NCBI GenBank assembly: GCA_964537075.1
Contig: CAZIBB010000005.1
Span: forward strand, 1 to 36,102
Direction of reading: 5' to 3'
Origin: CAYTED01 sp964537075
GTDB taxonomy: Bacteria; Patescibacteriota; Minisyncoccia; Moranbacterales; UBA1568
Length of the DNA stretch: 36,102 bases
The notes beneath the pieces were generated by a model. The model had not been told where the DNA came from. It worked only from the letters and a program-made list of their open reading frames with translations, and did not search any database. The position numbers and the translations under genes are program-made. The first letter of the stretch is position 1; each line of letters starts with the position of its first letter. Shown here in pieces: positions 22,585 to 30,116 of the stretch.

Positions 22585-22795
22585 AGTATTTACCCAAGAG
22601 CTTGCCTGCCATAGGCAGACAGGCTCCGGACATCGAGACGAGCAAAAGCTCGTTTCGATTTCGCGGTCCCGCTATGGCGGGACGAGGTATTTACCCATAT
22701 GTTACCGTCGCTCGCTCGAAAGCGAAAGCCTGTCTGCCTTCGGAACGGTAAGAACTTTCACTATACTCACTCGCTCGGTAATAAAAACTTCACTT
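22585..22795 (+). repeat. Multi-hairpin repeat, family M copy 4
   Basis: Hairpins are GCCTG/CAGGC (22604-22624), ATCGAGACGAGC/GCTCGTTTCGAT (22632-22658) and GTCCCGC/GCGGGAC (22666-22683). The 3' module at 22702-22795 has outer arms TTACC and GGTAA and a 19-nt insertion (CCTGTCTGCC part) in the middle. GTATTTACCC precedes both the hairpin block and the 3' module. It is intergenic; the genes on both sides read on the minus strand. Confidence 0.8.
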
Positions 22796-22853
22796 TATTG
22801 TATCAGAAAAACCGGAACTAAAGAAATGATCCGATATGAAAGCCTAAACACCC

Positions 22854-24935
22854 TTATGTCCGTGTTTCATTATAGAGAAGCGTCGCTATCTTTCGTGGGA
22901 TCATCCCTTTGCGAAGGAGTTCCGCTACGCCATCCTCAAAAGCTTTTTCCATGCTCCGCTCCCCGAAAGATGCATCGACGATTTCGAGCATATCCTTATT
23001 CTGAAGGAATATATCCTCGGCCGTACGCCTCGAATGATCGAAGAAATTCACGTATGACTTGATGACCCCGTCAATCGATTTCAGATACGTGTCGGACTCC
23101 AAAAGGGACCGCTTCTTCAATCGTTCGAGCTCCTTCATGGCCTTCTGCGCCATCACCTGTTGTGCGCGATAATAGGCATATCGCTCTATAATCATATCGC
23201 TATTTTGCTTCTTTATCCTAAGCATCCTTCTTCCGAAACGGGCTATCAATTCAAACCAGTCCGGTTCATAGGTATCCTTGCCTGTAGGAACCTGCAATTC
23301 ACCATCCTCTATGCGCTCCTGCTGTATCTCGAGTTTCAATTGGAGCAGGCGGAAAACCTTGTCAGGAATTTCCCGATACATGAACAGGAGTTTCAGGACA
23401 TATCCCTCTGTCCCGATGGCATAGAGACGTATCGCCCGCTCGAATGCCATCGGATCATCAAGAAGAGCGGTGCCACATTCCTTGCATTCCTTATTCAGAT
23501 CGGAAAAATATTTCTTTTTCAGAGTTTCATGAACGGTGTCCCGAAGATATCCCTTTTCGAAAAATCCATCCAATTTCCCCAGCGCATGCGAAAAGGCATA
23601 CGCGCGACTCTGCCGATATTCGGCATTCTCAATGGACGACAACGCATCGAGCTTGAATGAGTGAATCATCTTCCCGATAGTCGTCGCCTTGACGAACAGC
23701 GTGAAATAAACACAGCCGATGGTGATCGCCATCAGGAACTCTTTCACGGAAAAATCATATGCCCATCCCGGGAGAGTGAGATTTTCCGGAACGAGGAGTA
23801 CCATAGTGACCGCCAGCGCACCGCGCAGGCTCCCCCAGGACATCAGATGTTGCCATGACATCGGTATCGGTTCCTCTTTTTTCATCCGATTGAGAAGCCA
23901 TACGACCGGATAGATTGAGAGCGCGCGGCCGGCCATCACCACGATCACCGCAAAAAATATCGGAACAGCGAACATCCGGAAATCGATAGGAAGATTCGCA
24001 AACAGAAGCCCCATAGAAATGAACACCAGGGAATTTGCCAGAAACGCGAAATATCCCCAATACCGCTCGAGAAACGATTCCACGCGTGGAGAAATCTTCG
24101 ATCGTCCGTAATTTCCGATCACCATCGATGCCATGACCGTCGCGATGATCGATGAGAGATGTATTGAATACCCTCCGAATGATAGCATATGGGCGATCGC
24201 CTCGGACAGGATGAAGGTGAGATGCGCTACGAGCATGGTAATCGTCACCTCGGCATGTTCATCCTCTTCGACCCTCTCGAGAATCTTCGCGAAAAGAAAT
24301 CCCATAAAAATACCGAATGCCACTCCGCCGACAACCATGATCGAAAATGAGAGTATCCCCTCGAGAATGGTCGAGGCGCCATGGAATCCGGTCGTCGCCA
24401 CGCCGAGTACCACCAGAAATAATGCGAGCGAAGTTCCATCATTGAACAGACTCTCCCCTTCGAAAAGGAATGAAAGCCGCCGAGGAACACCATATTCCTT
24501 GAACAAGGCGAGTACAGCGACTGGGTCGGTCGAGGAAATCAATGCTCCGAAGAGGAAGATGACTACCATCGGAATCTCGAATCCGAACGATGAAAGCAAG
24601 TACCACAAGACGAATCCTACAAAGGTAGCCGATATAAGAAGACTCACGATGGCAAAGAGTGAGACGGTGCGGATATTGTGCTGCAATTCCCGAATACGCA
24701 TATTGTAAGCGGATTCGAAAATGAGAATCGGAAGGAAAATATAAAATAAGAGTTCGGGAGTCAGAGTGAATTCCCGTAAAAAGGAAAACGGACCGACGTA
24801 GGAGAGCGGAACCAGGAGAGAGCCGACCAGTATGAGGAGGACGGTATATGGCACCCTTATCTTCCTCGCGACATAGTATGTCGCTACCGAAGCCAGAAGC
24901 AGCGTAAACATCGAAAGCGTATATTCGAGAGACAT
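22854..24935 (-). CDS. CPA1-family Na+/H+ antiporter
   Basis: The 693-residue protein has about 12 membrane helices (residues 1-420) and a long cytoplasmic tail. Family motifs are FLPILIFESAYNM, FLFGALISSTDPVAVLALFKEYGVP and FEGESLFNDGTSLALF, with the Asn-Asp ion-binding pair near residue 165, and SWGSLRGALAVTM with the conserved Arg. It exchanges Na+ (or another monovalent cation) for protons at the cytoplasmic membrane. The tail (about 430-693) is charged, helix-rich and probably regulatory. A terminator-like hairpin lies in its leader. The stop codon is 59 nt from family M copy 4. Confidence 0.93.
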   Translation of the reverse strand: MSLEYTLSMFTLLLASVATYYVARKIRVPYTVLLILVGSLLVPLSYVGPFSFLREFTLTPELLFYIFLPILIFESAYNMRIRELQHNIRTVSLFAIVSLLISATFVGFVLWYLLSSFGFEIPMVVIFLFGALISSTDPVAVLALFKEYGVPRRLSFLFEGESLFNDGTSLALFLVVLGVATTGFHGASTILEGILSFSIMVVGGVAFGIFMGFLFAKILERVEEDEHAEVTITMLVAHLTFILSEAIAHMLSFGGYSIHLSSIIATVMASMVIGNYGRSKISPRVESFLERYWGYFAFLANSLVFISMGLLFANLPIDFRMFAVPIFFAVIVVMAGRALSIYPVVWLLNRMKKEEPIPMSWQHLMSWGSLRGALAVTMVLLVPENLTLPGWAYDFSVKEFLMAITIGCVYFTLFVKATTIGKMIHSFKLDALSSIENAEYRQSRAYAFSHALGKLDGFFEKGYLRDTVHETLKKKYFSDLNKECKECGTALLDDPMAFERAIRLYAIGTEGYVLKLLFMYREIPDKVFRLLQLKLEIQQERIEDGELQVPTGKDTYEPDWFELIARFGRRMLRIKKQNSDMIIERYAYYRAQQVMAQKAMKELERLKKRSLLESDTYLKSIDGVIKSYVNFFDHSRRTAEDIFLQNKDMLEIVDASFGERSMEKAFEDGVAELLRKGMIPRKIATLLYNETRT

Positions 24936-24941
24936 ATGTTT

Positions 24942-24973
24942 TTCAAAAAAAATCAGCCAGCCAATTCGGCTGA
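24942..24973 (-). terminator. Terminator-like hairpin in the antiporter leader
   Basis: On the minus strand TCAGCC (24973-24968) pairs with GGCTGA (24958-24953), followed by a run of eight T. It is 7 nt before ATG 24935 and 55 nt after the rplL terminator, so it may be an attenuator rather than an end-of-operon terminator. Confidence 0.55.
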
Positions 24974-25027
24974 CAAATAGAGGATTTATAACTTCCTATT
25001 TATACTCCTTTCAAAAAAAATCGTCAA

Positions 25028-25064
25028 CAAAAAAAAGCCTCCCTGACAGGTGTTAGGGAGGCTT
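25028..25064 (-). terminator. Intrinsic terminator of rplJ-rplL
   Basis: On the minus strand AAGCCTCCCT (25064-25055) pairs with AGGGAGGCTT (25044-25035), followed by a long T run. It is 25 nt past the rplL stop. Confidence 0.92.
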
Positions 25065-25088
25065 TCAGGACAATTCAAGACGCGTCGA

Positions 25089-25496
25089 TTACTTTAGGGT
25101 GACGGTTGCACCAGCTTCCTCGAGCTTTTTCTTGATCGTTTCGGCATCAGCCTTGGAAACCTTTTCCTTAACGGCCTTCGGAGCGGCATCCACGATATCC
25201 TTGGCTTCCTTCAAGCCGAGGCCGGTGATTTCACGCACAGCCTTGATCACATTGATCTTCTGATCACCGATAGCGGTCAGTTCGACATCGAATTCGCTCT
25301 TCTCCTCAGCAACTTCAGCGGCACCAGCGGCTGGCGCAGCACCCATCATCATCGGAGCGGCGGCTGATACGCCAAACTTCTCTTCGAGTACCTTCACGAG
25401 TTCGGAGAGGTCAAGGACGCTCATCTTCTCGATTTCTGCCACGAGCTTCTCAAACTTCGCTGGCACGACAACGGCTTCTTTCTTTTCTTCAGTCAT
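25089..25496 (-). CDS. rplL: Ribosomal protein L7/L12
   Basis: L7/L12 forms the flexible stalk of the 50S subunit that recruits translation factors. The 135-residue protein has the N-terminal dimerisation helices (FEKLVAEIEKMSVLDLSELVKVLEEKFGV), an Ala/Met-rich hinge (AAAPMMMGAAPAAGAA), and the C-terminal factor-binding domain (EFDVELTAIGDQKINVIK, LGLKEAKDIVDAAP). It is a little longer than usual because of an N-terminal extension of about 10 residues. It follows rplJ by 57 nt. This gap holds TTCTAAACTCTATTTCC, the inverted copy of a repeat word seen before dnaX. Confidence 0.98.
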   Translation of the reverse strand: MTEEKKEAVVVPAKFEKLVAEIEKMSVLDLSELVKVLEEKFGVSAAAPMMMGAAPAAGAAEVAEEKSEFDVELTAIGDQKINVIKAVREITGLGLKEAKDIVDAAPKAVKEKVSKADAETIKKKLEEAGATVTLK

Positions 25497-25553
25497 ATGA
25501 TTCTTCTAAATAAATTATTCTAAACTCTATTTCCTATCTTCTCAACTCTCATC

Positions 25554-26075
25554 TTATTTCTTGCTTTCCGCCACTGCGTCGAGCACTCGCACCAGACCGG
25601 AAAGATTGGCCGACAATGTCCGGACAAATCCGCTGATCGGAGCTTGAAGCGTACCAACCAATATCCCGCGCATTTCATCACGGCTCGGAAGTTTGGCGAG
25701 TGCCTTCACTTCTTCTGCCGAAAGCATCTTCGATTCGAGCGCACCACCGAGAATCGAAAGCTTCGTTTCCTTATTCTCCTTGATGAAGGTTGCGAGCGCC
25801 TTGGCCGCAGAAACCTCATCAGTTGAAAAAGCGACACCCACCTGACCCTCGAGCTTCGTAATATCGGCATCGATGCCGGCATCCTTGAGAGCGATACCGA
25901 GAATCGTCTTCTTCAGTACCTGCCATCTGGATCCGCTCTCACGGAGAGCCTTGCGCATCTTATCGAAGTCCTTCATCGTCACGCCCTTGTAGTCAGCGAA
26001 GACGAGCGCCTTCGAATCCTTGATCTGCGCGACGACCGTATCCTTCAATACTTGCTTCTCATTTTTTCGCATCAT
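25554..26075 (-). CDS. rplJ: Ribosomal protein L10
   Basis: L10 anchors the L7/L12 dimers to the ribosome. The 173-residue protein shows the family pattern: VAQIKDSKALVFADYKGVTMKDFDKMRKALRE, then VLKKTILGIAL, with a helical C-terminal tail (ISGFVRTLSANLSGLVRVLDAV) that binds L12 dimers. Length is normal. In most bacteria L10 or the L10-L12 complex represses its own mRNA through a leader structure, and a matching leader with terminator lies directly upstream. The first Met could be at 26075 or 26072. Confidence 0.97.
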   Translation of the reverse strand: MMRKNEKQVLKDTVVAQIKDSKALVFADYKGVTMKDFDKMRKALRESGSRWQVLKKTILGIALKDAGIDADITKLEGQVGVAFSTDEVSAAKALATFIKENKETKLSILGGALESKMLSAEEVKALAKLPSRDEMRGILVGTLQAPISGFVRTLSANLSGLVRVLDAVAESKK

Positions 26076-26088
26076 ACTTTATTTCTCT

Positions 26089-26225
26089 AAAAACAAAAAC
26101 TACGGATGCATCCGTAGTTGAAAGAAACTCGACCATCGCTTGGGAGCGAAGCATTCTTTCCTCATGGGGACTTCTGGTGTCCTTCAACACCCGCCTCATT
26201 TCTACGGAACCTATTCACTTGTCCA
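26089..26225 (-). promoter_or_regulatory. L10 leader-like attenuator
   Basis: On the minus strand CTACGGATGCATCCGTAG (26117-26100) is a perfect hairpin followed by TTTTTGTTTTTAG, an intrinsic terminator 13 nt before rplJ. The segment 26111-26117 can pair either within this hairpin or with TCCGTAG read from 26208-26202. The second pairing would close an upstream leader domain and break the terminator. Position and logic fit ribosomal L10 leaders, but I did not recover the full consensus. Confidence 0.65.
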
Positions 26226-26241
26226 ACTCTGAAAGATCAAA

Positions 26242-26724
26242 TTACTTCGCTATCTTTTCTTTCGTTTCCTCCGCGGCCGCTTCGGCAGGAATCTCTTCCT
26301 TCACCTCTTCCTCTGGTGCAACCGCTTCCGCAACCACTACCGGCATTTCTACTACTGTTGCAGTGGAAGTCTCTTCCGGTACTACCGTTTCCGCCACCGC
26401 TTCGGCAGGAACTTCTTCAGCCTTCGCTTCTTCCGCGACCGGTTCTTCCTTCTTGACTGGGCGATCCATCTTCACGGCGAATTTCTTTCCTTCGATCACG
26501 CCCTCCTTCACGAGGAGATTATGTACCGTCGGAGAAAGCTGCGCGCCCTGTCCCATCCAATACTGGATGCGTTCGGTACGGAGCACAGTCTGTTTGGTAT
26601 GAGGATTGTGACTTCCCATCACCTCGATGTGACGGCCCCCCGGAGCGACCGTGTGTTCCTGAAGCACCAGACGATAACTCGCCTGATTCTTCTTCCCGGT
26701 ACGATTGAAACGAATCTTTAACAT
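26242..26724 (-). CDS. rpsP: Ribosomal protein S16 with long acidic tail
   Basis: S16 is an assembly protein of the 30S subunit. The first 80 residues are ordinary S16 (MLKIRFNRTGKKNQASYRLV, then HIEVMGSHNPHTK and IQYWMGQGAQLSPTVHNLL). The 160-residue product has a further tail of about 75 residues rich in Glu, Ala and Val (EEAKAEEVPAEAVAE and similar), far beyond the normal length of 80-95. Start ATG 26724 is chosen, since the family begins MxKIR. The tail has repeats of the PAEA/VPEE type and is probably disordered. Confidence 0.95.
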   Translation of the reverse strand: MLKIRFNRTGKKNQASYRLVLQEHTVAPGGRHIEVMGSHNPHTKQTVLRTERIQYWMGQGAQLSPTVHNLLVKEGVIEGKKFAVKMDRPVKKEEPVAEEAKAEEVPAEAVAETVVPEETSTATVVEMPVVVAEAVAPEEEVKEEIPAEAAAEETKEKIAK

Positions 26725-26828
26725 AATATATTTAGTGAAATCCCGACTAAACAGTAACAAAAAAAGCCCAACAAAAGCTTGTAGAAACCATTCTACGGTA
26801 AAGAATAAATACTGTCAAGCAGCCATCA

Positions 26829-26918
26829 AAGAACAAGGAACAGCGAACAATGAACAGAAAAAAACCACTCTTTCATCCTCTATCCCCTGTTCGCTGTTTA
26901 TTGTTCACTGTTCGTTGA
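26829..26918. repeat. Low-complexity imperfect palindrome
   Basis: GGAACAGCGAACAATGAACA on the left faces CTGTTCGCTGTTTATTGTTC and CACTGTTCG on the right. The same words (GAACAATG, GTTCACTG) occur at 10961 and 30095. The right arm reaches into the C-terminal codons of the SET-domain gene. Confidence 0.6.
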
Positions 26919-27314
26919 CCTATGGCATTTCTCGCACAGACAACCGTTTTTCACGATGAGTCCCTCGAAGTAATCCTTGCCATAGTGATAGTAGAGCTCT
27001 TCGCCCAGTTTGATATTCCGCTTGGCGACGATGAAGATGCGTCCCTTCCGATTGACCGCCTCACAATTCGGTCGACAAGAATGATTCACATACCGCGCCG
27101 TATTCCATCGTGGACTCCCATCGATATCCCATTTCTTATTCACATTGAAGATATATTTCCCATTGGAGTCCTCCGTCGCGGAAACTTTCTTCCCGATATA
27201 TTCGATGATGGTCGATCCCTTCGGTATCGCCTCCGCAGCGAACAGTCCGAGTCCCGCCCGAGCCTTCTTCACTTTCAATTTAAAACTCGGTTCTGATTTC
27301 ATACATTCTTTCAT
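26898..27314 (-). CDS. SET-domain protein methyltransferase-like
   Basis: The 138-residue protein is a compact SET domain, the lysine methyltransferase fold known mostly from eukaryotes but also found in bacteria. Motifs are GLGLFAAEAIPKGSTIIEYIG (AdoMet-binding N-SET), RYVNHSCRPNCEA (the NHSC motif forming the AdoMet knot), and GEELYYHYGKDYF (catalytic Tyr). A post-SET-like CLCEKC ends it, a possible zinc site with the NHSC Cys. It lies downstream of smc on the same strand, separated by two hairpins. Its target is unknown; ribosomal or DNA-binding proteins are possible. The last codons overlap a low-complexity palindrome. Confidence 0.9.
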   Translation of the reverse strand: MKECMKSEPSFKLKVKKARAGLGLFAAEAIPKGSTIIEYIGKKVSATEDSNGKYIFNVNKKWDIDGSPRWNTARYVNHSCRPNCEAVNRKGRIFIVAKRNIKLGEELYYHYGKDYFEGLIVKNGCLCEKCHRSTNSEQ

Positions 27315-27347
27315 TTGTGTTTTTCTTTACTTCTTTTTGATGCGAAT

Positions 27348-27436
27348 TTAAACTCGAAAGCACGGTCTTTTTTACCAATACTCTTGGTAAAAAAGTTTCG
27401 AGTTTAACTTCAGTTTGTCTGCGCTGGCAGACAAAC
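27348..27436. repeat. Double hairpin between smc and the SET gene
   Basis: TTAAACTCGAAA (27348-27359) pairs with TTTCGAGTTTAA (27396-27407), and inside it TTTTTTACCAA (27368-27378) with TTGGTAAAAAA (27384-27394). A second perfect hairpin, GTTTGTCTGC/GCAGACAAAC, is at 27413-27436. The 186-nt gap 27315-27500 holds no gene. Confidence 0.75.
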
Positions 27437-27500
27437 GGCAGCCAAGAAAAGTGAAGAAAAAACGATTATTCAAAATACATACACGACTTCGATATGAACC

Positions 27501-29789
27501 CTATTTCGCGATCGCTTCGGCTTTGTCGAGCTTGACCGAGAGGAGCTGCGAGACACCATCTGCACCCATGGTCACGCCGTAGAGCAGTGATGCCTGACGC
27601 ATCGTCTCGCGATTATGCGTGATCGCGATAAATTGTGTGGAGGCACCAAGATCCTGCAAGATACGACTGAAACGCCTCGAATTCGCTTCGTCGAGCGCCG
27701 CCTCCACTTCATCGAGCACCGCGAATGGTGGTGGATTGTGCGAGATGATAGCGAAGAGAAGCGCGAGCGATGTGAGCGATCGCTCACCACCAGAAAGTGA
27801 CGAGAGACTCTCAATGCGTTTTCCCGGAGGACAAGCAGTGATTTCAATTCCGAGCTCCCCCTCTTCGGGATCCTCTTCTTTCGTCTCTTCATCTCCATCC
27901 TCTGTTTCCTTGCGCCGCGAACGAATACGAATTTTCTTCAATTCTGCTTTTCCACCATTGAAAATCAATTGAAAATATCGTTCGAATTCCTTGGAAATAT
28001 TTTCGAATGCCTCGGCGAACGCGTGATCGATTTTCGTATCCATCTCACGAATCACCGTATCGAGTGACTCCATCGCCTTGCGCAAATCCTCCGATTCCTG
28101 CGTCAGGAATTGGAAGCGTTTTTCAGTCTCATCGTATTCCTCGAGTACCAACGGATCGATACCGCCCGCCTGTTCGGATTCCACCTTGAGTCGACTGATT
28201 TCTCGCATGAGTTTCTCTCGATCACGAGGCGTACCATCCCACGAAAGACTTACCGGTTCCATAGAAAGTTCGAGCTTCACTTCAGCGATCAGATCTTCTT
28301 CGTGCACCTCCACACGAGCAAGTCCGACTTTCATCTCATTCAAAACATCCTTTTCTTTTTGGAGCAAATGATCTTTCTCTCGCAATTCCCGCTCGAGATG
28401 GAAATATCGTTCCCTGGCAGTACGTCCTTTTTCTCGGGCAAGTCTCACCTCATTTTCTTTCTCGGAAATACTTTTCTCAAGCTCCTCCATTATCTTCATG
28501 AGGCGTCCACGCCCAGTGTTCAGTTCTGCGAGTTTTTCATCGATTATTTTCCGTTCCGCCTCCGGAAGAGAAATAATTTTCTTTTCCACGACTGATCCGC
28601 GTCCCGCCTTTTCATCAAGTTCCTTCATGGATACGACAATCGCTTCTGCTGATTTCACAATCTCTTCCCATTGAGAATCATTATATGAATCTTTTTTTCC
28701 TGCAATAATTTTTTCAATCAGCGTTTCCTGATTTTTGCGAATCCGCTCCAGGGCGCTGCGCACATAGGTAAGGTCGACCGTGATCACCGCCACTTCTTCA
28801 CGATCCTTCTTTTTTTCCTCTTCAATTTGAATACGCCCGGCGATAACCGCGCCTTCACGCTCCCGCTCATTTTTTTCCGTCCGGAGAGTCGCGATGGATT
28901 CGTTCAAGAGATCAACCGAACCATCCTCCTCCATCGTCCCCGAAAGTGTTTCCGTTTCTTTCTGCAAGGCCGAAACCGTGGTTTCCAGTGCCATTACTCG
29001 TTCCATTGATCGATCACGATCTTTGACGATCCGCTCCCGTTCACCTTGAAATTCCGCCCAGAGATAGCCATACAATTCCGTCTGTTTTCCGCGCAAACGT
29101 TCCGCAATGGTCTTTGCCTGAGCAACCTTCTCCGCCTGTCGCCTCAAATGTTTCAGATGCGGTTCGATCTCTGAGAGAAGGGTCGCCACCTGTATCAGGT
29201 TTTGCCGCGAAGCATCCATCTTGCGCTTAGCTCGATCCTTTTCGATCTGATAAGGTTTCACTCCGGCAGCATCCTCAAAGAGCGATCTCCGTTCGACTGG
29301 GGTCGCCGCGAGCAATGAATCCGACATACCCTGGTTGATGACACAATAACTGTCCCGACCCACACCGGCCCGCGCCAACAAATCCACCACATCGAGCAGC
29401 CGGACCTTGTTTCCATTGATGAGATATTCGCTTTCACCGCTACGATATACCTTGCGCGTTACGGAAACATCCGTGTATTCGATCGGAATACGCTTGTCGG
29501 AATTATCGAAATGAAGCGTGACCGATGCGCTCCCTTGCCGTGCTTTTTTTCCTGATCCAGAAAAAATAACATCTTCTGACTTCTTCCCGCGCAGATTCTT
29601 CGATGACTGTTCTCCTATGGCCCATCGTATGCCATCAGCCACATTCGATTTCCCCGATCCGTTCGGCCCGACGATTGCCGTGATGCCGCATTTCCGCCCT
29701 TCTCCGACTTCGCATTCAGGCAGAAAATCAAGCACCGTTTTATTGGCGAATGATTTAAATCCGTTCAGTTCGAGACGCTTTAAATACAT
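27501..29789 (-). CDS. smc: Short SMC-family ATPase without a visible hinge
   Basis: SMC proteins compact and segregate chromosomes. This one has 762 residues, against about 1,150-1,200 in typical bacteria. The N-terminal head has GPNGSGKSNVADGIRWAIGEQ (Walker A about 41-48), then GRDSYCVINQGMSD. The C-terminal head has SLSGGERSLTSLALLFAI and FAVLDEVEAALDE (Walker B). About 450 residues of charged coiled-coil sequence lie between. I see no globular hinge with its Gly-rich dimerisation strands. The start is ATG 29789 (MYLKRLELNGFKSF). It follows rnc, as in many bacteria. It could also be an SMC-like repair ATPase. Confidence 0.88.
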   Translation of the reverse strand: MYLKRLELNGFKSFANKTVLDFLPECEVGEGRKCGITAIVGPNGSGKSNVADGIRWAIGEQSSKNLRGKKSEDVIFSGSGKKARQGSASVTLHFDNSDKRIPIEYTDVSVTRKVYRSGESEYLINGNKVRLLDVVDLLARAGVGRDSYCVINQGMSDSLLAATPVERRSLFEDAAGVKPYQIEKDRAKRKMDASRQNLIQVATLLSEIEPHLKHLRRQAEKVAQAKTIAERLRGKQTELYGYLWAEFQGERERIVKDRDRSMERVMALETTVSALQKETETLSGTMEEDGSVDLLNESIATLRTEKNEREREGAVIAGRIQIEEEKKKDREEVAVITVDLTYVRSALERIRKNQETLIEKIIAGKKDSYNDSQWEEIVKSAEAIVVSMKELDEKAGRGSVVEKKIISLPEAERKIIDEKLAELNTGRGRLMKIMEELEKSISEKENEVRLAREKGRTARERYFHLERELREKDHLLQKEKDVLNEMKVGLARVEVHEEDLIAEVKLELSMEPVSLSWDGTPRDREKLMREISRLKVESEQAGGIDPLVLEEYDETEKRFQFLTQESEDLRKAMESLDTVIREMDTKIDHAFAEAFENISKEFERYFQLIFNGGKAELKKIRIRSRRKETEDGDEETKEEDPEEGELGIEITACPPGKRIESLSSLSGGERSLTSLALLFAIISHNPPPFAVLDEVEAALDEANSRRFSRILQDLGASTQFIAITHNRETMRQASLLYGVTMGADGVSQLLSVKLDKAEAIAK

Positions 29790-29805
29790 GATAGTAAAAA
29801 CACAA

Positions 29806-29892
29806 ATCTCAAAACACAAAAACCAAACAAAACACAAATCTCAAAACACACATTCTTAGTTTGGACTTTGTGCTTTTTGACTTTGTGCTTTT
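29806..29892. repeat. Low-complexity inverted repeat upstream of smc
   Basis: Words AACACAAATCTCAAAACACA on the left face TTTGTGCTTTTTGACTTTGT on the right. A related repeat lies at 32126-32325 (AAAACACAAA and TTTTGTGTTTT). Confidence 0.6.
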
Positions 29893-29923
29893 TTACCAGT
29901 ATATCGTTTTTCCTCATTTTAGA

Positions 29924-29958
29924 CAAAAAAACAGGCTTCAGCGGAATCCGCCAAAGCC
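29924..29958 (-). terminator. Intrinsic terminator after rnc
   Basis: On the minus strand GGCTTTGGCGGATTCCGCTG and the following AAGCC form a stem (GGCTT/AAGCC, GCGGA/TCCGC) followed by TGTTTTTTTG. It lies about 160 nt past rnc. Confidence 0.7.
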
Positions 29959-30116
29959 CGATATCGTCGATGACAACTAGCTTTCTTGCTCAAGCAAAAA
30001 AACTGATTGAAAAAATCCTTTACTTGACTCAACGGCGCACCGAGATGCGACATCGAGAGGCGAAGGAGCGCAAGCAAGCAATTGTTCGCTATTCTTCGCT
30101 CATTGTTCACTGACGA

